From Pleurodeles waltl (taxonomy: Eukaryota; Chordata; Amphibia; Caudata; Salamandridae), in assembly GCF_031143425.1 (NCBI RefSeq), contig NC_090439.1:642631465-642695464 (forward strand): a DNA stretch of 64,000 nucleotides. The letters run 5' to 3'. Each line of letters begins with the position of its first letter. Position 1 is the stretch's first letter. A program made the position numbers and the translations under genes. This document shows positions 35,641-47,075 of the stretch, one piece after another. Below the pieces are notes generated by a model, which made no database searches, had not been told where the DNA came from, and saw nothing but the letters and a program-made list of their open reading frames with translations.

Positions 35641-36050
35641 TCAAACTCTCTCTCTCATAGCCTGCCGTAGTGGGCCATACCAGCGATTACAGGCCTAAGC
35701 CGAAACCAAGGGCCTTTAAAAAAGGAGCTGGATTTCAGTGCCGGTATAGCCCAGCTACGGAGGGCTATAAGGCTATTAGAACGTTCTGCCACTAGAGGGC
35801 AGATTTTCTAATTAACAAAAACAATGGCCTGACGAGCCCGAGAGGATTTCAGTCCCCTCGGGCTCGTGAGGCCTTTGTTCACAGCAACAGTTATGAACCA
35901 CAGCATTGGAATGTTGGAGCTCGGGGCTTCGTGAGGCCTTTGTTCACAGCAACAGCTATGAACCACAGCATTGGAATGTTGGAGCTCGGGGCTTCTACCA
36001 GCTGAGCACTCCATTATTTTTCAATGGAGCTTCGAACATTCCAATTTTCT
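35640..36050. repeat. Small hairpin-rich repeat with a 65-bp tandem duplication
   Basis: GACGAGCCCGAGAGG and CCCTCGGGCTCGT form a hairpin at 35831-35867. A 65-bp unit beginning GTGAGGCCTTTGTTC occurs at 35866-35930 and again at 35931-35995 with one difference. The overall palindromic words suggest a MITE, but the ends are not defined. Confidence 0.6.
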
Positions 36051-36087
36051 AATTCCCTTTAGCAATTGTTTTTCGGTTCTCTGTGTC

Positions 36088-36178
36088 CATATCCCTCTCT
36101 CTTTTTTACTCTCCTGTCTTTCTCTGTTCGTCTGTCTCTTTCTCTCTCCCTCTGTCTGCCTCTCTCTGTTTGTCCCCT
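36088..36178. repeat. TC-rich low-complexity tract
   Basis: CTCTCTCTTTTT and CTGTCTCTTTCTCTCTCCC words over about 90 bp. It gives a false Ser/Leu-rich frame. Confidence 0.7.
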
Positions 36179-36179
36179 A

Positions 36180-37950
36180 TAAATCTCGTAAATAGTGTCC
36201 CCTTCATGCTTGCATGTCATTCAAATGCAGATCTGGTTCATAGATTGTGTACCGAGTGTGTAAAAAACACAGAGGTGAGGTACCCTCCTACTTTTCTCAA
36301 ACCCCCAAAGATTTTGAACCTAGCAAAATGTTCTTCCAGATATAGATCAAATTATACAGAAAAGAACACACTGTTGTAAGAGAAAGTGTCTTGTAGATAA
36401 TTTGTTCCCATGACACTCCAAAGCTTGAGTGTCTGAGCACAGTACTGTAAACAATGTTTAGTTTAGATTTTCTGAAACTCAATGAAAGATTACTAAGATT
36501 TATACAAAGGGTAACTAAAAAGAACACCTGCAATTTGCACTCTTTGTACAGAAAAAAACAACGTCTTGGACATATTCCAAGCAATAGCTAACATTGAAAA
36601 AAGACTAAAAAAGAAAACGAAAACCTTTAGCCTGTAAAATATTGTTTTATATTGCTGTACAGAAAAGTTCTAACAGTTCCCTTTCTACACAGGTAGTGGC
36701 TGGTTTCTTGAAAAAGTGGAAATCACAGATTTTTCTGATAATGAAATGCATACCTTCTCCTGCAACAGGTTTGTGCGTTTTTCGTAAGATTATCATAACA
36801 ATTAGTTCTATATTTTACTGCGTTTCGCTGCTTGGTGTGGTTTATTAGCACTATGCTTTAATATCTTCTACTGGTCCATTTTTTAAGACTATTTTTTCAT
36901 CATGAACCTATTTGTAAAATTACATGAACACTTCTCTGTCCTAGCCATCAGTCAGACAGCAGCCCTGAAACTGACTATGCCATAGAGGATTCGGTGGTGT
37001 GTCAGTTTCAGTAGGTTTACAATGGATTGATGACATTCATCTAAATTCATCTAAATTGCTTGGGTCCTTCTTATTATAAGAAGTAGATATTTTATTGAGG
37101 TTTATGAAACACACAAATGTGATGGGAGGAATACTCTTTATCTAACCACTGGCAATCGCTCGTGATAGCATTTCCAACCCATTGTTCCTTTGCCCACAAT
37201 GCAGTTTGGACCCAGGCATATGTACATTAGTCATGGCCATCCTCCAGTAGGAACAGTCCAGCCCAAACTGCCAAGCCAGGTGCTCCCTTAACCTGAACAG
37301 AAGCAACCAAAAGCTGGTTTGACACTGATTAGGTGTAGCTTGGTTGCAGTGACACAGTGGGCACAGAAACCACACCCTTGCTACTTAGGGCATTACATCA
37401 AAAACACAATGTCTAACCACTGCCAATTGCTCAGTGTAGCGTTCCAACCCATCGTTCTTTTGTGTTTTATGATCATCTGATCGGACATTGCTTTCATCAG
37501 ACTTCATAGCCCAGGTTCCAGTTTGCTTCCAAGTTTTTTTGGAGGTGTCCTATGCTGCCTAGTCAGGAATGCCACCATGCCTGTGTTACAGTCTATGCAG
37601 CTCCTCGGTGTTTACACAATTTTTTCTTGTTTTCAAGAAACTGCAAAGTAACAAGATAGATGCACCGGTGCATTACTTCTGGATGAATGAGAGATACATA
37701 AGAGTGTTATTAATATGAAATTATCTGGTTATTCGACACCCAGGAAAACCAGACAATCATTACATAAACATTAACTGATTACAAGGGTTGGAGGGCCCCT
37801 AAAGCCCCCAGAAGCGTCACTAGTTTTTCCAACCAATAAAAAATAGAATCTAAATCCAAACAACAGATAAAGTAAATTTAAGGCTTTATGGGAAGCGAGT
37901 GAGAGAGATGGGCCCCTGACTAGTCACACATCTTTCTTGCAGGTGTTTAC
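36180..37950. other. No gene; a repeated ~50-bp motif
   Basis: TCTAACCACTGGCAATCGCT...TTCCAACCCATTGTTC at about 37141 recurs in altered form at about 37411, 270 bp apart, suggesting two units of an old repeat. No protein motif was found. Confidence 0.45.
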
Positions 37951-39785
37951 TGTAGGGGTCTGCTTTCTGGTAGACTTTTCATCCTTGGCGCGGTCGCCCC
38001 TAACTTTTTGCCTCTGTTTTCCAGGTTGTTGATGTGTGCTAGACTCTGTTTTTGCTGTTTTTGTTACTCTGGGCATTTCACCACTGCTATCCAGTGCTAA
38101 AAGTGCAAGCGCTCCTGTATAAAATGTGTATGTAATTGGCTTTCCATGATTGCCGTATTTGATTTACTGGTAAGTCCCTAGTACAGTGCACTAGAGGTGC
38201 CAAGGACCTGTAAATCAAATGCTACTAGTGGGCCTGCAGCACTGGTTGTGCCACCCACATTAGTAGCTCTGTAAACATGGCTCAGACCTGCCACTGCAGT
38301 GTCTGTGTGTGCAGATTTTAACTACCAATTTGATTTGGCAGGCATACACATTTGCCAGGCCTTAACTTTAGCTTTTCTTACATGTAAGACACCCCTAAGG
38401 TAGGCCCTAGGTAGCCCTATGGGCAGGGTGCAGTGTATGTTTAAGGTAGGATATATACTAATGTGTTTTATATGTCCGGACAGTGAAATACTGCCAAATG
38501 TGTTTTTCACTGTTGCACGCCCTATCTCTCTCATAGGTTAACATGGGTGCTGCCTTTAAAAATGATTAAAGCGTAGATTCCTTTTGGGAGCAGATAGATA
38601 TCTGGAGTTTGGGGTCTCTGAACTCAGAATTTAAAAATACATCATTTAGTAAAGTTGGTTTTAAGATTGTGTGTTTGAAAATGCCACTTTTAGAAAGTGG
38701 CCATTTTCTTGCTGAAACCATTCTGTGACTCTGGCTGTTTGTGGATTCCCTGTCTGGGTCAGTTTGACAGTTGGCCTGTTTGCACCTCTCTCTAGACAGT
38801 GACACAAAGGGAGCTGGGGTGTAGCCTGCATATCCTGATTAGCCATCTGTGCTAGGGGGGAAGGAAGGAGTCACTTACACTTGAAAGGGCTGTGCCTGGG
38901 GGCTGGCCTGGGCAAGGCAGGATTTGACATACAAGGGAGACTTTCCTTTGAGCCTACTTCAAAGGACAAAATGGGTATAAGAAGGGCACCCAAAACCCCA
39001 GACTTTAGATCACTTCTGGACTCTGCCTGGAGAAGAGCTGAAGAGCTGAGGAGAAGTGTTGCCTTGCCTGAGACTGTGCTTTGTGGAGCTATCCTGCAGT
39101 TGCTGCTTTTGGCTGTGCAAGAGGACAAAGACTGGACTTTGTGTGCCTTGCTGCTTGTGAAGAAATCTCCAAGGGCTTGTCCTGAGCATGCCTCCTGTTG
39201 TTGAAGTCTCAGGGCCATCAAAGACTTCTCCTGCCAGCCCACGGACTCTCTGCTGAGACTCCTGCCCTGCCAAGTCGTGCCCTATCCAGTTCCTGGGGCC
39301 TTAGAAGGTGAAGCTGGCAGACCAAGACTGAAAATCCACGCACAGACTGCCATGTGGGGAAAATATCGACACACCTTCTGAGACGCGGCTGAAAAACGAT
39401 GCGCCGCCGGCTTCACGTAGCTGGAAGAACGACGTTCAACACCCGCTGATGGAGTCTGTTACTGTTGCAACCCACATTGCGCGGTTTTTAAATACCATGC
39501 GGCACAAACCTTGCTGGGTGCAAAAAAACAACGCAACGCCTGCCTGGACGCGATTGCTGCCCTGATCGACGCATCGCTCCCCTGCGGGTAGGAAAAACGA
39601 TGCGTGCCGACCTGACCGGAAAAGGAGAAATGACTTACGGTCTTGATGCACTGCTTACCTTTTTCGACATACACTCGCCTGTGCGACTTATTTTGACGCT
39701 ACCCAGGTACTTTTCAATGCTAACAGCGTTTTTACTGTTCACTAAGGGATTTAAGACTATTTTTGTTTTTTAATTAATAACTTGA
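37951..39785 (+). mobile_element. LTR-X copy 2, left part (interrupted by Gypsy element)
   Basis: It starts TGTAGGGGTC and from 38582 aligns with position 1 of the window. A TATA-like GTATAAGAAG lies at about 38970. It is cut at 39785 by the Gypsy element and continues at 50351. Full length without the insertion would be about 2.1 kb. No flanking target duplication of LTR-X itself is evident (TTTAC on the left, CTTTT on the right). Confidence 0.65.
39781..39785. other. Target-site duplication of the Gypsy element, left copy
   Basis: CTTGA, identical to 50351-50355 and present once at 1338-1342 in the uninterrupted LTR-X copy. Five base pairs is normal for Ty3/Gypsy integrase. Confidence 0.9.
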
Positions 39786-42286
39786 TGTAGGAAGTTGGCT
39801 CTGTATATACTGTTTCAAAGTTTAAGAAATAGTGTGCACAGAGTCGAAGGCTTCCCCTGAGAGGAAAGATAGTGGCAAAAAGAGATAATTCTAATGCTCT
39901 ATTTTGTGGTAGTGTGGTTGAGCAATAGGCTTATCAGAGGGTAGTGTTAAGCATCTGTTGTACACACACAGGCAATAAATGAGGAACACACACTCAAAGA
40001 CTTACTCGAGGCCAATAGGTTTTTATATAGAAAAATATATTTTCTTAGTTTATTTTAAGAACCACAGGTTCAAGATTTACAAGTAATAAGGGTTCAAAGT
40101 TGGGTCCAAGGTAGCCCACCGTTGGGGTTTCAAGGAAACCCTAAAGTTACCACACCAGCAGCTCAGGGCCGGTCAGGAGCAGAGGTCAAAGAGGTGCCCA
40201 AAACACATATGCTTCAATGGAGAACAGGGGTGCCCTGGTTCCAGTCTGCCAGCAGGTAAGTACCTGTGTCTTCGGAGGGCAGACCAGGGGGGTTTTGTAG
40301 GACACCGGGGGGACACAAGCAGGCACAGAAAGTACACCCTCAGCGGCACAGGGGCAGCCAGGTGCAGAGTGCAAACAGGCGTCGGGTTTTGTGTAGAAAG
40401 CAATGGTGAGACCCGGGGGTCTCTTCAACGATGCAGGCAGGCACAGGGGGGGCTCCTCGGGGTAGCCACCACCTGGGTTAGGCAGAGGGGCACCTGGGGG
40501 TCACTCCTGCACTGGATTTCGGTTCCTGCAGGTCCTGGGGGCTGCGGGTGCAGTGTTGGTTCCAGGCACCGGGTCCCTTGTTACAGGCAGTCGCTGTCAG
40601 GGGGTGCCTCTGGATTTCCTCTGCAGGCGTCACTGTGGGGGCTCAGGGGGGTCAACTCTGGCTACTCACGGGCTCTCAGTTGCCGGGAAGTCCTCCCTGA
40701 TGTGTTTGTTTTCCGCAGGTCGAGCCGGGGCGTTGGGTGCAGAGTGGAAAGTCTCACGCTTCCGGCGGGAAATGTGGGGTCTTTAAAGTTGCTTCTTTGT
40801 TGCAGAAATTTGCAGTTTGTTGAACAGGGCCACTGTTCTCGAGAGCTTCTTGGTCCTTTAGATGCAGGGCAGTCCTCTGAGGCTTCAGAGGTCGCTGGTC
40901 CTTGTTGGATGCGTCGCTGTTGCAGTTTTCGTCGAAGTAGGGTGACAGGCCGGTGGGGCTGGGGCCAAATCGGTTGTCTTCTCCGTCTTCACTGCAGGGC
41001 TTCAGGTCAGCAGTCCTTCTTCTTCTTTAGGTTGCAGGAATCTATCTTCCTCGGTTCTGGGAGCCCCTAAATACTAAATCTAGGGGTGTGTTTAGGTCTG
41101 GGAAGTTAGTAGCCAATGGCTACTAGCCCTGAGGGTGGCTACACCCTCTTTGTGCCTCCTCCCGGTGGGGAGGGGGCACATCCTTAATCCTATTGGGGGA
41201 ATGTTCCATCTGCAAGATGGAGGATTTCTAAAAGTCAGAATCACCTCAGCTCAGGACACCTTAGGGGTTGTCCTCACTGGCCAGTGACTCCTCCTTCTTT
41301 TTCTCATTATCTCCTCCAGCCTTGCCGCCAAAAATGGGGGCAGTGGCCAGAGGGGCGGGCATCTCCACTAGCTGGGATGCCCTGTGGCGCTGTAACAAAG
41401 GGGGTGAGCCTTTGAGGCTCACCGCCAGGTGTTACAGTTCCTGCAGGGGGAGGTGGGAAGCACCTCCACCCAGTACAGGCTTTGTTCCTGGCCACAGAGT
41501 GACAAAGGCACTCTCCCCATGTGGCCAGCAACATGTTTGGTGTGTGGCAGGCTGGCAAAACTAGTCAGCCCACACTGGAAGTCGGGTATGTTTTCAGGGG
41601 GCATCTCTAAGATTCCCCCTGGGGGTATTTTTTACAATAAAGTGCACACTGGCATCAGTGTGTATTTATTGTGCTGAAAAGTTTGATACCAAACTTCACA
41701 GTTTTCAGTGTAGCCATTATGGTGCTGTGGAGTTCGTGTTTGACAGACTCTCAGACCATATACTCTTATGGCTACCCTGCACTTACAATGTCTAAGGTTT
41801 TGCTTAGACACTGTAGGGGCATAGTGCTCATGCACCTATGCCCTCACCTGTGGTATGGTGCACCCTGCCTTAGGGCTGTAAGGCCTGCTAGAGGGGTGAC
41901 TTACCTATGCCACAGGCAGTGTGAGGTTGGCATGGCACCCTGAGGGGAGTGCCATGTCGACTTAGTCATTTTCTCTCCACCAGTACACACAAGCTGGCAA
42001 GCAGTGTGTATGTGCTTAGTGAGGGGTCCCCAGGGCGGCATAAGACATGCTGGAGCCCTTAGAGACCTTCCCTGGCATCAGGGCCCTTGGTACGAGGGGT
42101 ACCAGTTACAAAGGACTTACCTTGATGCCAGGGTGTGCCAATTGTGGAGACAAAGGTAGAGTTTAGGGAAAGAACACTGGTGCTGGGGCCTGATTAGCAG
42201 GCCTCAGCACACTTTCAAATCATAACTTGGCATCAGCAAAGGCAAAAAGTCAGGGGGTAACCATGACAAGGAGGCATTTCCTTACA
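39786..42286 (-). mobile_element. Gypsy 3' LTR (2501 bp)
   Basis: In element orientation it runs TGTAAGGAAATG...CTTCCTACA. It is paired with 47966-50350. It has about 115 bp more than the other LTR, mainly blocks near 41590-41630 and 41770-41860. The long plus-strand frame 40369-41070 inside it is not a gene. Confidence 0.9.
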
Positions 42287-42289
42287 CAA

Positions 42290-42306
42290 CCCCCCCCCCC
42301 CAAACG
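42290..42306 (-). promoter_or_regulatory. Polypurine tract of the Gypsy element
   Basis: On the minus strand a run of twelve G precedes TTG and the start of the 3' LTR. This is the expected position of the primer for plus-strand DNA synthesis. Confidence 0.75.
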
Positions 42307-42319
42307 AAAGAGGATGAGA

Positions 42320-44363
42320 CTAACCTTTCCCAAGAGAGTCTTCATTTTCTAAGTGGAAGAACCTGGAAAGGCCATCTGCATTGGCATGGGCAGTCACAGG
42401 TCTGTGTTCCACTATAAAGTCCATTTCCTGTAGGGAGATGGACCACCTCAACAGTTTTGGATTTTCACCTTTCATTTGCATTAGCCATCTGAGAGGTCTG
42501 TGGTCAGTTTGAACTACAAAGTGAGTACCAAAGAGGTATGGTCTCAGCTTCTTCAGGGACCAAACCACAGCAAAGGCCTCCCTCTCAATGGCACTCCAAC
42601 GCTGCTCCCTGGGGAGTAACCTCCTGCTAATGAAAGCAACAGGCTGGTCAAGGCCATCATCATTTGTTTGGGACAAAACTGCCCCTATCCCATGTTCAGA
42701 GGCATCAGTCTGCACAATGAACTGCTTGGAGTAATCTGGAGCTTTTAGAACTGGTGCTGTGCACATAGCTTGTTTCAGGGTGTCAAAGGCCTGTTGGCAT
42801 TCTATAGTCCAGTTTACCTTCTTGAGCATCTTCTTAGAGGTAAGCTCTGTGAGGGGTGTCACTATGGATCCATATCCCTTCACAAACCTCCTGTAGTAAC
42901 CAGTCAAGCCAAGGAATGCCCTGACTTGAGTCTGGGTTTTTGGAGCTACCCAGTCCAGTTGGAGTGGCTGACTTGGCCTCCACCTGTAAGGTGTCCCAAG
43001 TAAACCACAGTTCCCTGCCCCATCTGACATTTGGATGCCTTGATAGAGAGGCCTGCTGCTTGCAGGGCCTTCAAAACCTTCTTCGGGTAGACCAGGTGAT
43101 CTTGCCAGCTGGAGCTTAAGACAGCAATATCGTCAAGATAAGCTGCAATAAAGGACTCCAAGCCAGCAAGGACTTGATTCACCAACCTTTGGAAGGTGGC
43201 AGGGGCATTCTTTAAGCCAAAGGGCATTACAGTAAACTGATAATGCCCATCAGGTGTGGAGAATGCTGTCTTTTCTTTTGCTCCTGGTGCCATTTTGATT
43301 TGCCAGTACCTTGCTGTCAAGTCAAAGGTACTCAATTATCTAGCAGCACCCAATTTATCAATCAATTCATCTGCCCTTGGAATGGGATGGGCATCTGTCT
43401 AGGTGACGGAATTAAGTCCTCTGTAGTCCACACAAAACCTCATCTCTCTCTTGCCAGCCTTGGTGTGAGGTTTGGGGACTAAGACCACTGGGCTAGCCCA
43501 GGGGCTGTCAGAGTGCTCAATGACTCCCAATTCCAGCATCTTGTGGACTTTCACCTTGATGCTTTCCTTAACTTGGTCAGACTGTCTGAAAATGTTGTTT
43601 TTGACAGGCATGCTGTCTCGTGTGTCCACATCATGGGTACACAGGTGTGTCTGCCCAGGGGTTAGGGAAAAGAGCTCAGCAAACTGTTGTAAGACTTTCC
43701 TACAGTCAGCTTGCTGTTGACCAGAGAGGGTGTCTGAATAGATCACTCCATCTACTGAGCCATCTTTTGGGTCAGTGGAGAGGAGATCAGGGAGAGGTTC
43801 ACTCCCAGCTTCCTGGTCCTCATCTGTAACCATTAACATGTTTACATCTGCCCTGTCATGAAAGAGTTTGAGGCGGTTCACATGGATCACCCTTTTGGGG
43901 CTCCTGCTAGTGCCTAGGTCTACCAGGTAGGTGACCTGACTCTTTCTCTCTAGCACTGGGTAAGGGCCACTCCATCTGTCCTGAAGTGCCCTGGGAGCCA
44001 CACGCTCCAGAACCCAGACTTTCTGCCTTGGCTGAAATTCAACCATAGCAGCCGTTTGGTCATACCACATCTTCTGGAGTTGTTGGCTGGCCTCAAGGTT
44101 TTTACTTGCCTTTTCCATGTACTCTGCCATCCTGGAGCGTAGGCCTAGTACATAGTCCACTATATCGTGTTTAGGCTCATGAAGAGGTCTCTCCCAGCCT
44201 TCTTTTACAAGAGCTAGTGGTCGCCTTACAGGATGGCCAAACAGAATTTCAAAGGGGACATCCCTACTCCCTTCTAAGGCACCTCTCTGTAGGCAAAAAG
44301 CAGACATGGCAAGAGGACATTCTATCTCCTTTTGAGCTTTTCAGGGAGCCCCATGATCATGCC
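42320..44363 (-). pseudogene. Gypsy pol, second part: integrase C terminus, reverse transcriptase, RNase H
   Basis: From the right on the minus strand: the integrase C-terminal region (FGHPVRRPLALVKEGW, VWVLERVAPRALQDRW, HVNRLKLFH) at about 44250-43860; then the RT start with VIEHSDSPWASPVVLVPK and RFCVDYRGLN near 43430; the RT core with FDLTARYWQIKM and MPFGLKNAPATFQR; and the catalytic YLDD at 43129-43140, intact. RNase H follows with QTDASEHGIGAVLSQ near 42710, EREAFAVVW near 42580, TDHRPLRWL near 42490 and HANADGLSR near 42385. Defects are a TAG after the integrase core at 44362, a frameshift near 44300, TAG and another stop between 43400 and 43336, and a frameshift near 43000. The domain order shows RT downstream of integrase. 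Acts in cytoplasmic particles to copy element RNA. Confidence 0.9.
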
Positions 44364-46118
44364 CTACAATGTCTTGTTGAATCTTTCCACAAGACCATTG
44401 GTTTGTGGATGGTATGGTGTGGTGAATTTGTAAGTCACCCCACACTCATTCCACATGTGCTTCAGGTATGCTGACATGAAGTTGGTACCCCTGTCAGACA
44501 CCACCTCCTTAGGAAATCCCACTTTGGTAAAGATACCAATGAGTGCTTTAGCTACTGCAGGGGCAGCAGTGGACCTAAGGGGAATTGCTTCAGGGTATCT
44601 AGTTGCATGATCCACTACTACTAGTATGTACTGGTTCCCTGAGGCTGTGGGAGGTTCAAGTAGACCCACTATATCCACACCCACTCTTTCAAAGGGGACC
44701 CCCACCACTGGAAGTGGAATGAGGGGGGCCTTTGGATGGCTACCTGTCTTACCACTGGCTTGACAGGTGGCACAGGAGACACAAAACTCCTTTACTTTCT
44801 GGGATATGTTGGGCCAATAGAAATGGTTGATTAACCTCTCCCAAGTCTTGGTTTGTCCCAAATGCCCAGCAAATGGAATATCATGGGCTAAGGTCAGAAT
44901 GAACTTCCTAAACTCCTGAGGCACTACCACTCTCCTAGTGGCACCAGGTTTGGGATCTCTTGCCTCAGTGTAGAGGAGTCCATCTTCCCAATAGACCCTA
45001 TGTGTTCCAGTGATTTTTCCTTTGGTTTCCTCAGCAGCTTGCTGCCTGAGGCCTTCAAGAGAGGGACAGGCTTCTTGCTCCTTACACAACTGTTCCCTTG
45101 TGAGTCCCGCTGGGCCTAAGAGTTCAACCTGATAAGGCTCCAACTCCATGGGCTCAGTTCCCTCAGAGGGCAGAACTTCTTCCTGGGAAGAGAGGTTCTT
45201 TTTCTTTTGTTGTGTTGAAGCTGGTTCCCCAATCTTCTTTCCTTTTCTCTTGGAGGGTTGGGCCATTATTCCAGGCTCCAACACCTCTTTTTCACCCTGT
45301 GCTCTGCACTGTGCCCTTGTCTTGACATACACCAGTTCAGGGATATCCAGCATGGCTGCATGGGTTTTGAGTTCTACCTCAGCCCATGCTGAGGACTCCA
45401 GGTCATTTCCAAGCAAACAGTGTACTGGGATATTAGAGGAGACTACCACCTGTTTCAGGCCAGTGACCCCTCCCCATTCTAAAGTTACCGTAGCCATGGG
45501 ATGTACTTTAGTCTGATTGTCAGCGTTGGTGACTGGATAAGTTTGTCCAGTCAGGTATTGTCCTGGGGAAACCAGTTTGTCTGTCACCATTGTGACACTG
45601 GCACCTGTATCCCTCATGCCTTCTACACTAGTCCCATTAATTAAGAGTTGCTGCCTGTATTTTTGCATATTAGGGGGCCAGGCAGCCAGTGTGGCTAAGT
45701 CCACCCCACACTCAGAAACTAATGTAGCTTCAGTGTGAACCCTGATTTGCTCTGGGCACACTGTTGATCCCACCTGGAGACTGGCTATTCCAGTGCTAAC
45801 TGGAGTAGAAGTTGAAGTGGAACCTTTCTTGGGGCAGGCCTTGTCTCCAGTTTGGTGTCCCTGCCGATTACAGCTACAACACCAGGCCTTTTTGGGATCA
45901 AAATGTTCACCCTTGTACCCAAAATTGGATTGTGAAGAGGCTTTGGATCCTCCCTCCTGAGCAGGTTTTTGGGGCCCTGTAGATGGCTCTTTACTTTTAC
46001 CCTTGGATGTCTGAACACTCTTCCCCTGGGGAGTCTTTGTGACCCCTATCTTTTGGTCACCCCCTGTGGAAGTCTTGGTCACCCTAGTCTTGACCCAATG
46101 GTCCGCCTTCTTTCCCAA
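44364..46118 (-). pseudogene. Gypsy gag end, protease and integrase in one 584-codon frame
   Basis: This is the longest intact frame in the window. Residues 80-95 form a zinc knuckle-like CCSCNRQGHQTGDKAC (nucleocapsid part of gag; the last spacing is wider than usual). Residues 170-173 are DTGA, the aspartic protease active site, followed by the usual flap-type hydrophobic region to about 245. Residues 410-455 hold the integrase HHCC zinc domain (H412, H419, C449, C452). The catalytic core has D482 (GVDIVG), D542 (VSDRGTNF) and E578 (LVERF), and D542 to E578 has the D-35-E spacing. It ends at a TAG where the integrase would continue into the next frame. No RT motif lies between protease and integrase, which sets the unusual order. 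It is a pseudogene only in that the polyprotein is cut; the domains themselves look sound. Confidence 0.92.
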
Positions 46119-47075
46119 TTCTTGGGAGAAATTGGACCTAGGTCTACCAGATGCTGATGCAGTTTATCATTGAAACAATTACTTAAAAGGTGTTCTTTCA
46201 TAAACAGATTGTACAGCCCATCATAATCATTTACACCACTGCCATTAATCCAACCATCCAGTGTTTTGACTGAGAAGTTAACAAAATCAACCCAGGTCTG
46301 GCTCGAGGATTTTTGAGCCCCGCCTGAACCTAATCCTGTACTCCTCAGTTGAGAATCCAAAGCCCCCAATCAGGGTAGCCTTAATGAGGTCATAGGATTC
46401 TGCATCCTTTCCAGAGAGTGTGAGGAGTCTATCCCTAGACTTTCCAGTTAACATTTCCCAAAGGAGAACACCCCAGTGAGATTTGTTTACTTTTCTGGTT
46501 GCACAAGCCATCTCAAAAGCTGTGAACCATTTGTTGATGTCATCACCATCTTCTTATTTAGTTATAATCCCTTTGGGGATTTTTAGCATGTCAGGAGTAT
46601 CTCTGACCCTATTTAAATTGCTGCCACCATTGATGGGAGGTCAGCCCATCTCTTGTCTTTCCCTTTCTATGGCTAGGAGCTGTCTCTCCAAAGCCAATCT
46701 TTTGGCCATCCTGGCTAACAGGAGATCATCTTCATTGAGGCTGCCCTCAATGCTGCCAGAGCTGTTGGACTCTCCTGTGAGAGAAGCAACATCTCTGACT
46801 ATTACTTCTGGAGTCAGGGTTGGAGAAACCCTGGTCTCCCTAACTAGGACTGGAGGTGGGAATTCCTCCACATCACTAGTTTCCCCCTCTGTGAGGACAT
46901 CATCAGAGGGGTTGTTTTTAGCAAACTCTGCCAAGAGCTCCTGGAGCTGTACTTTGGTAGGGTTTGAACCAGTTTTGATCTTTTTGATTTTGCAGAGAGT
47001 CCTTAACTCTGACATCCTAAGATGCAGGTAAGGGGTGAGGTTGAGCTCCACCACCATCTCTTCTGCATTAGACAT
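46079..47075 (-). pseudogene. Gypsy gag, N-terminal part (pseudogene)
   Basis: The ATG at 47075-47073 starts a frame of about 145 codons ending at 46641: Leu-rich, then acidic, then a Lys/Arg/Glu helix (RMAKRLALERQLLAIERERQ) of coiled-coil type. The middle of gag continues in other frames at 46287-46511 and 46079-46369, with residues such as FTAFEMA and a WG-containing block expected of a capsid. The zinc knuckle lies in the next frame (44364-46118). The ATG lies two to four bases from the inserted MITE, so the natural leader is displaced by about 620 bp. At least two frameshifts and one stop. Gag would package the element RNA. Confidence 0.8.

Noticed and set aside
40369..41070. 233-codon plus-strand open frame
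   Set aside because: It lies wholly inside the Gypsy 3' LTR, antisense to the element. The matching stretch of the other LTR breaks it into different frames, and it has no protein-family motif.
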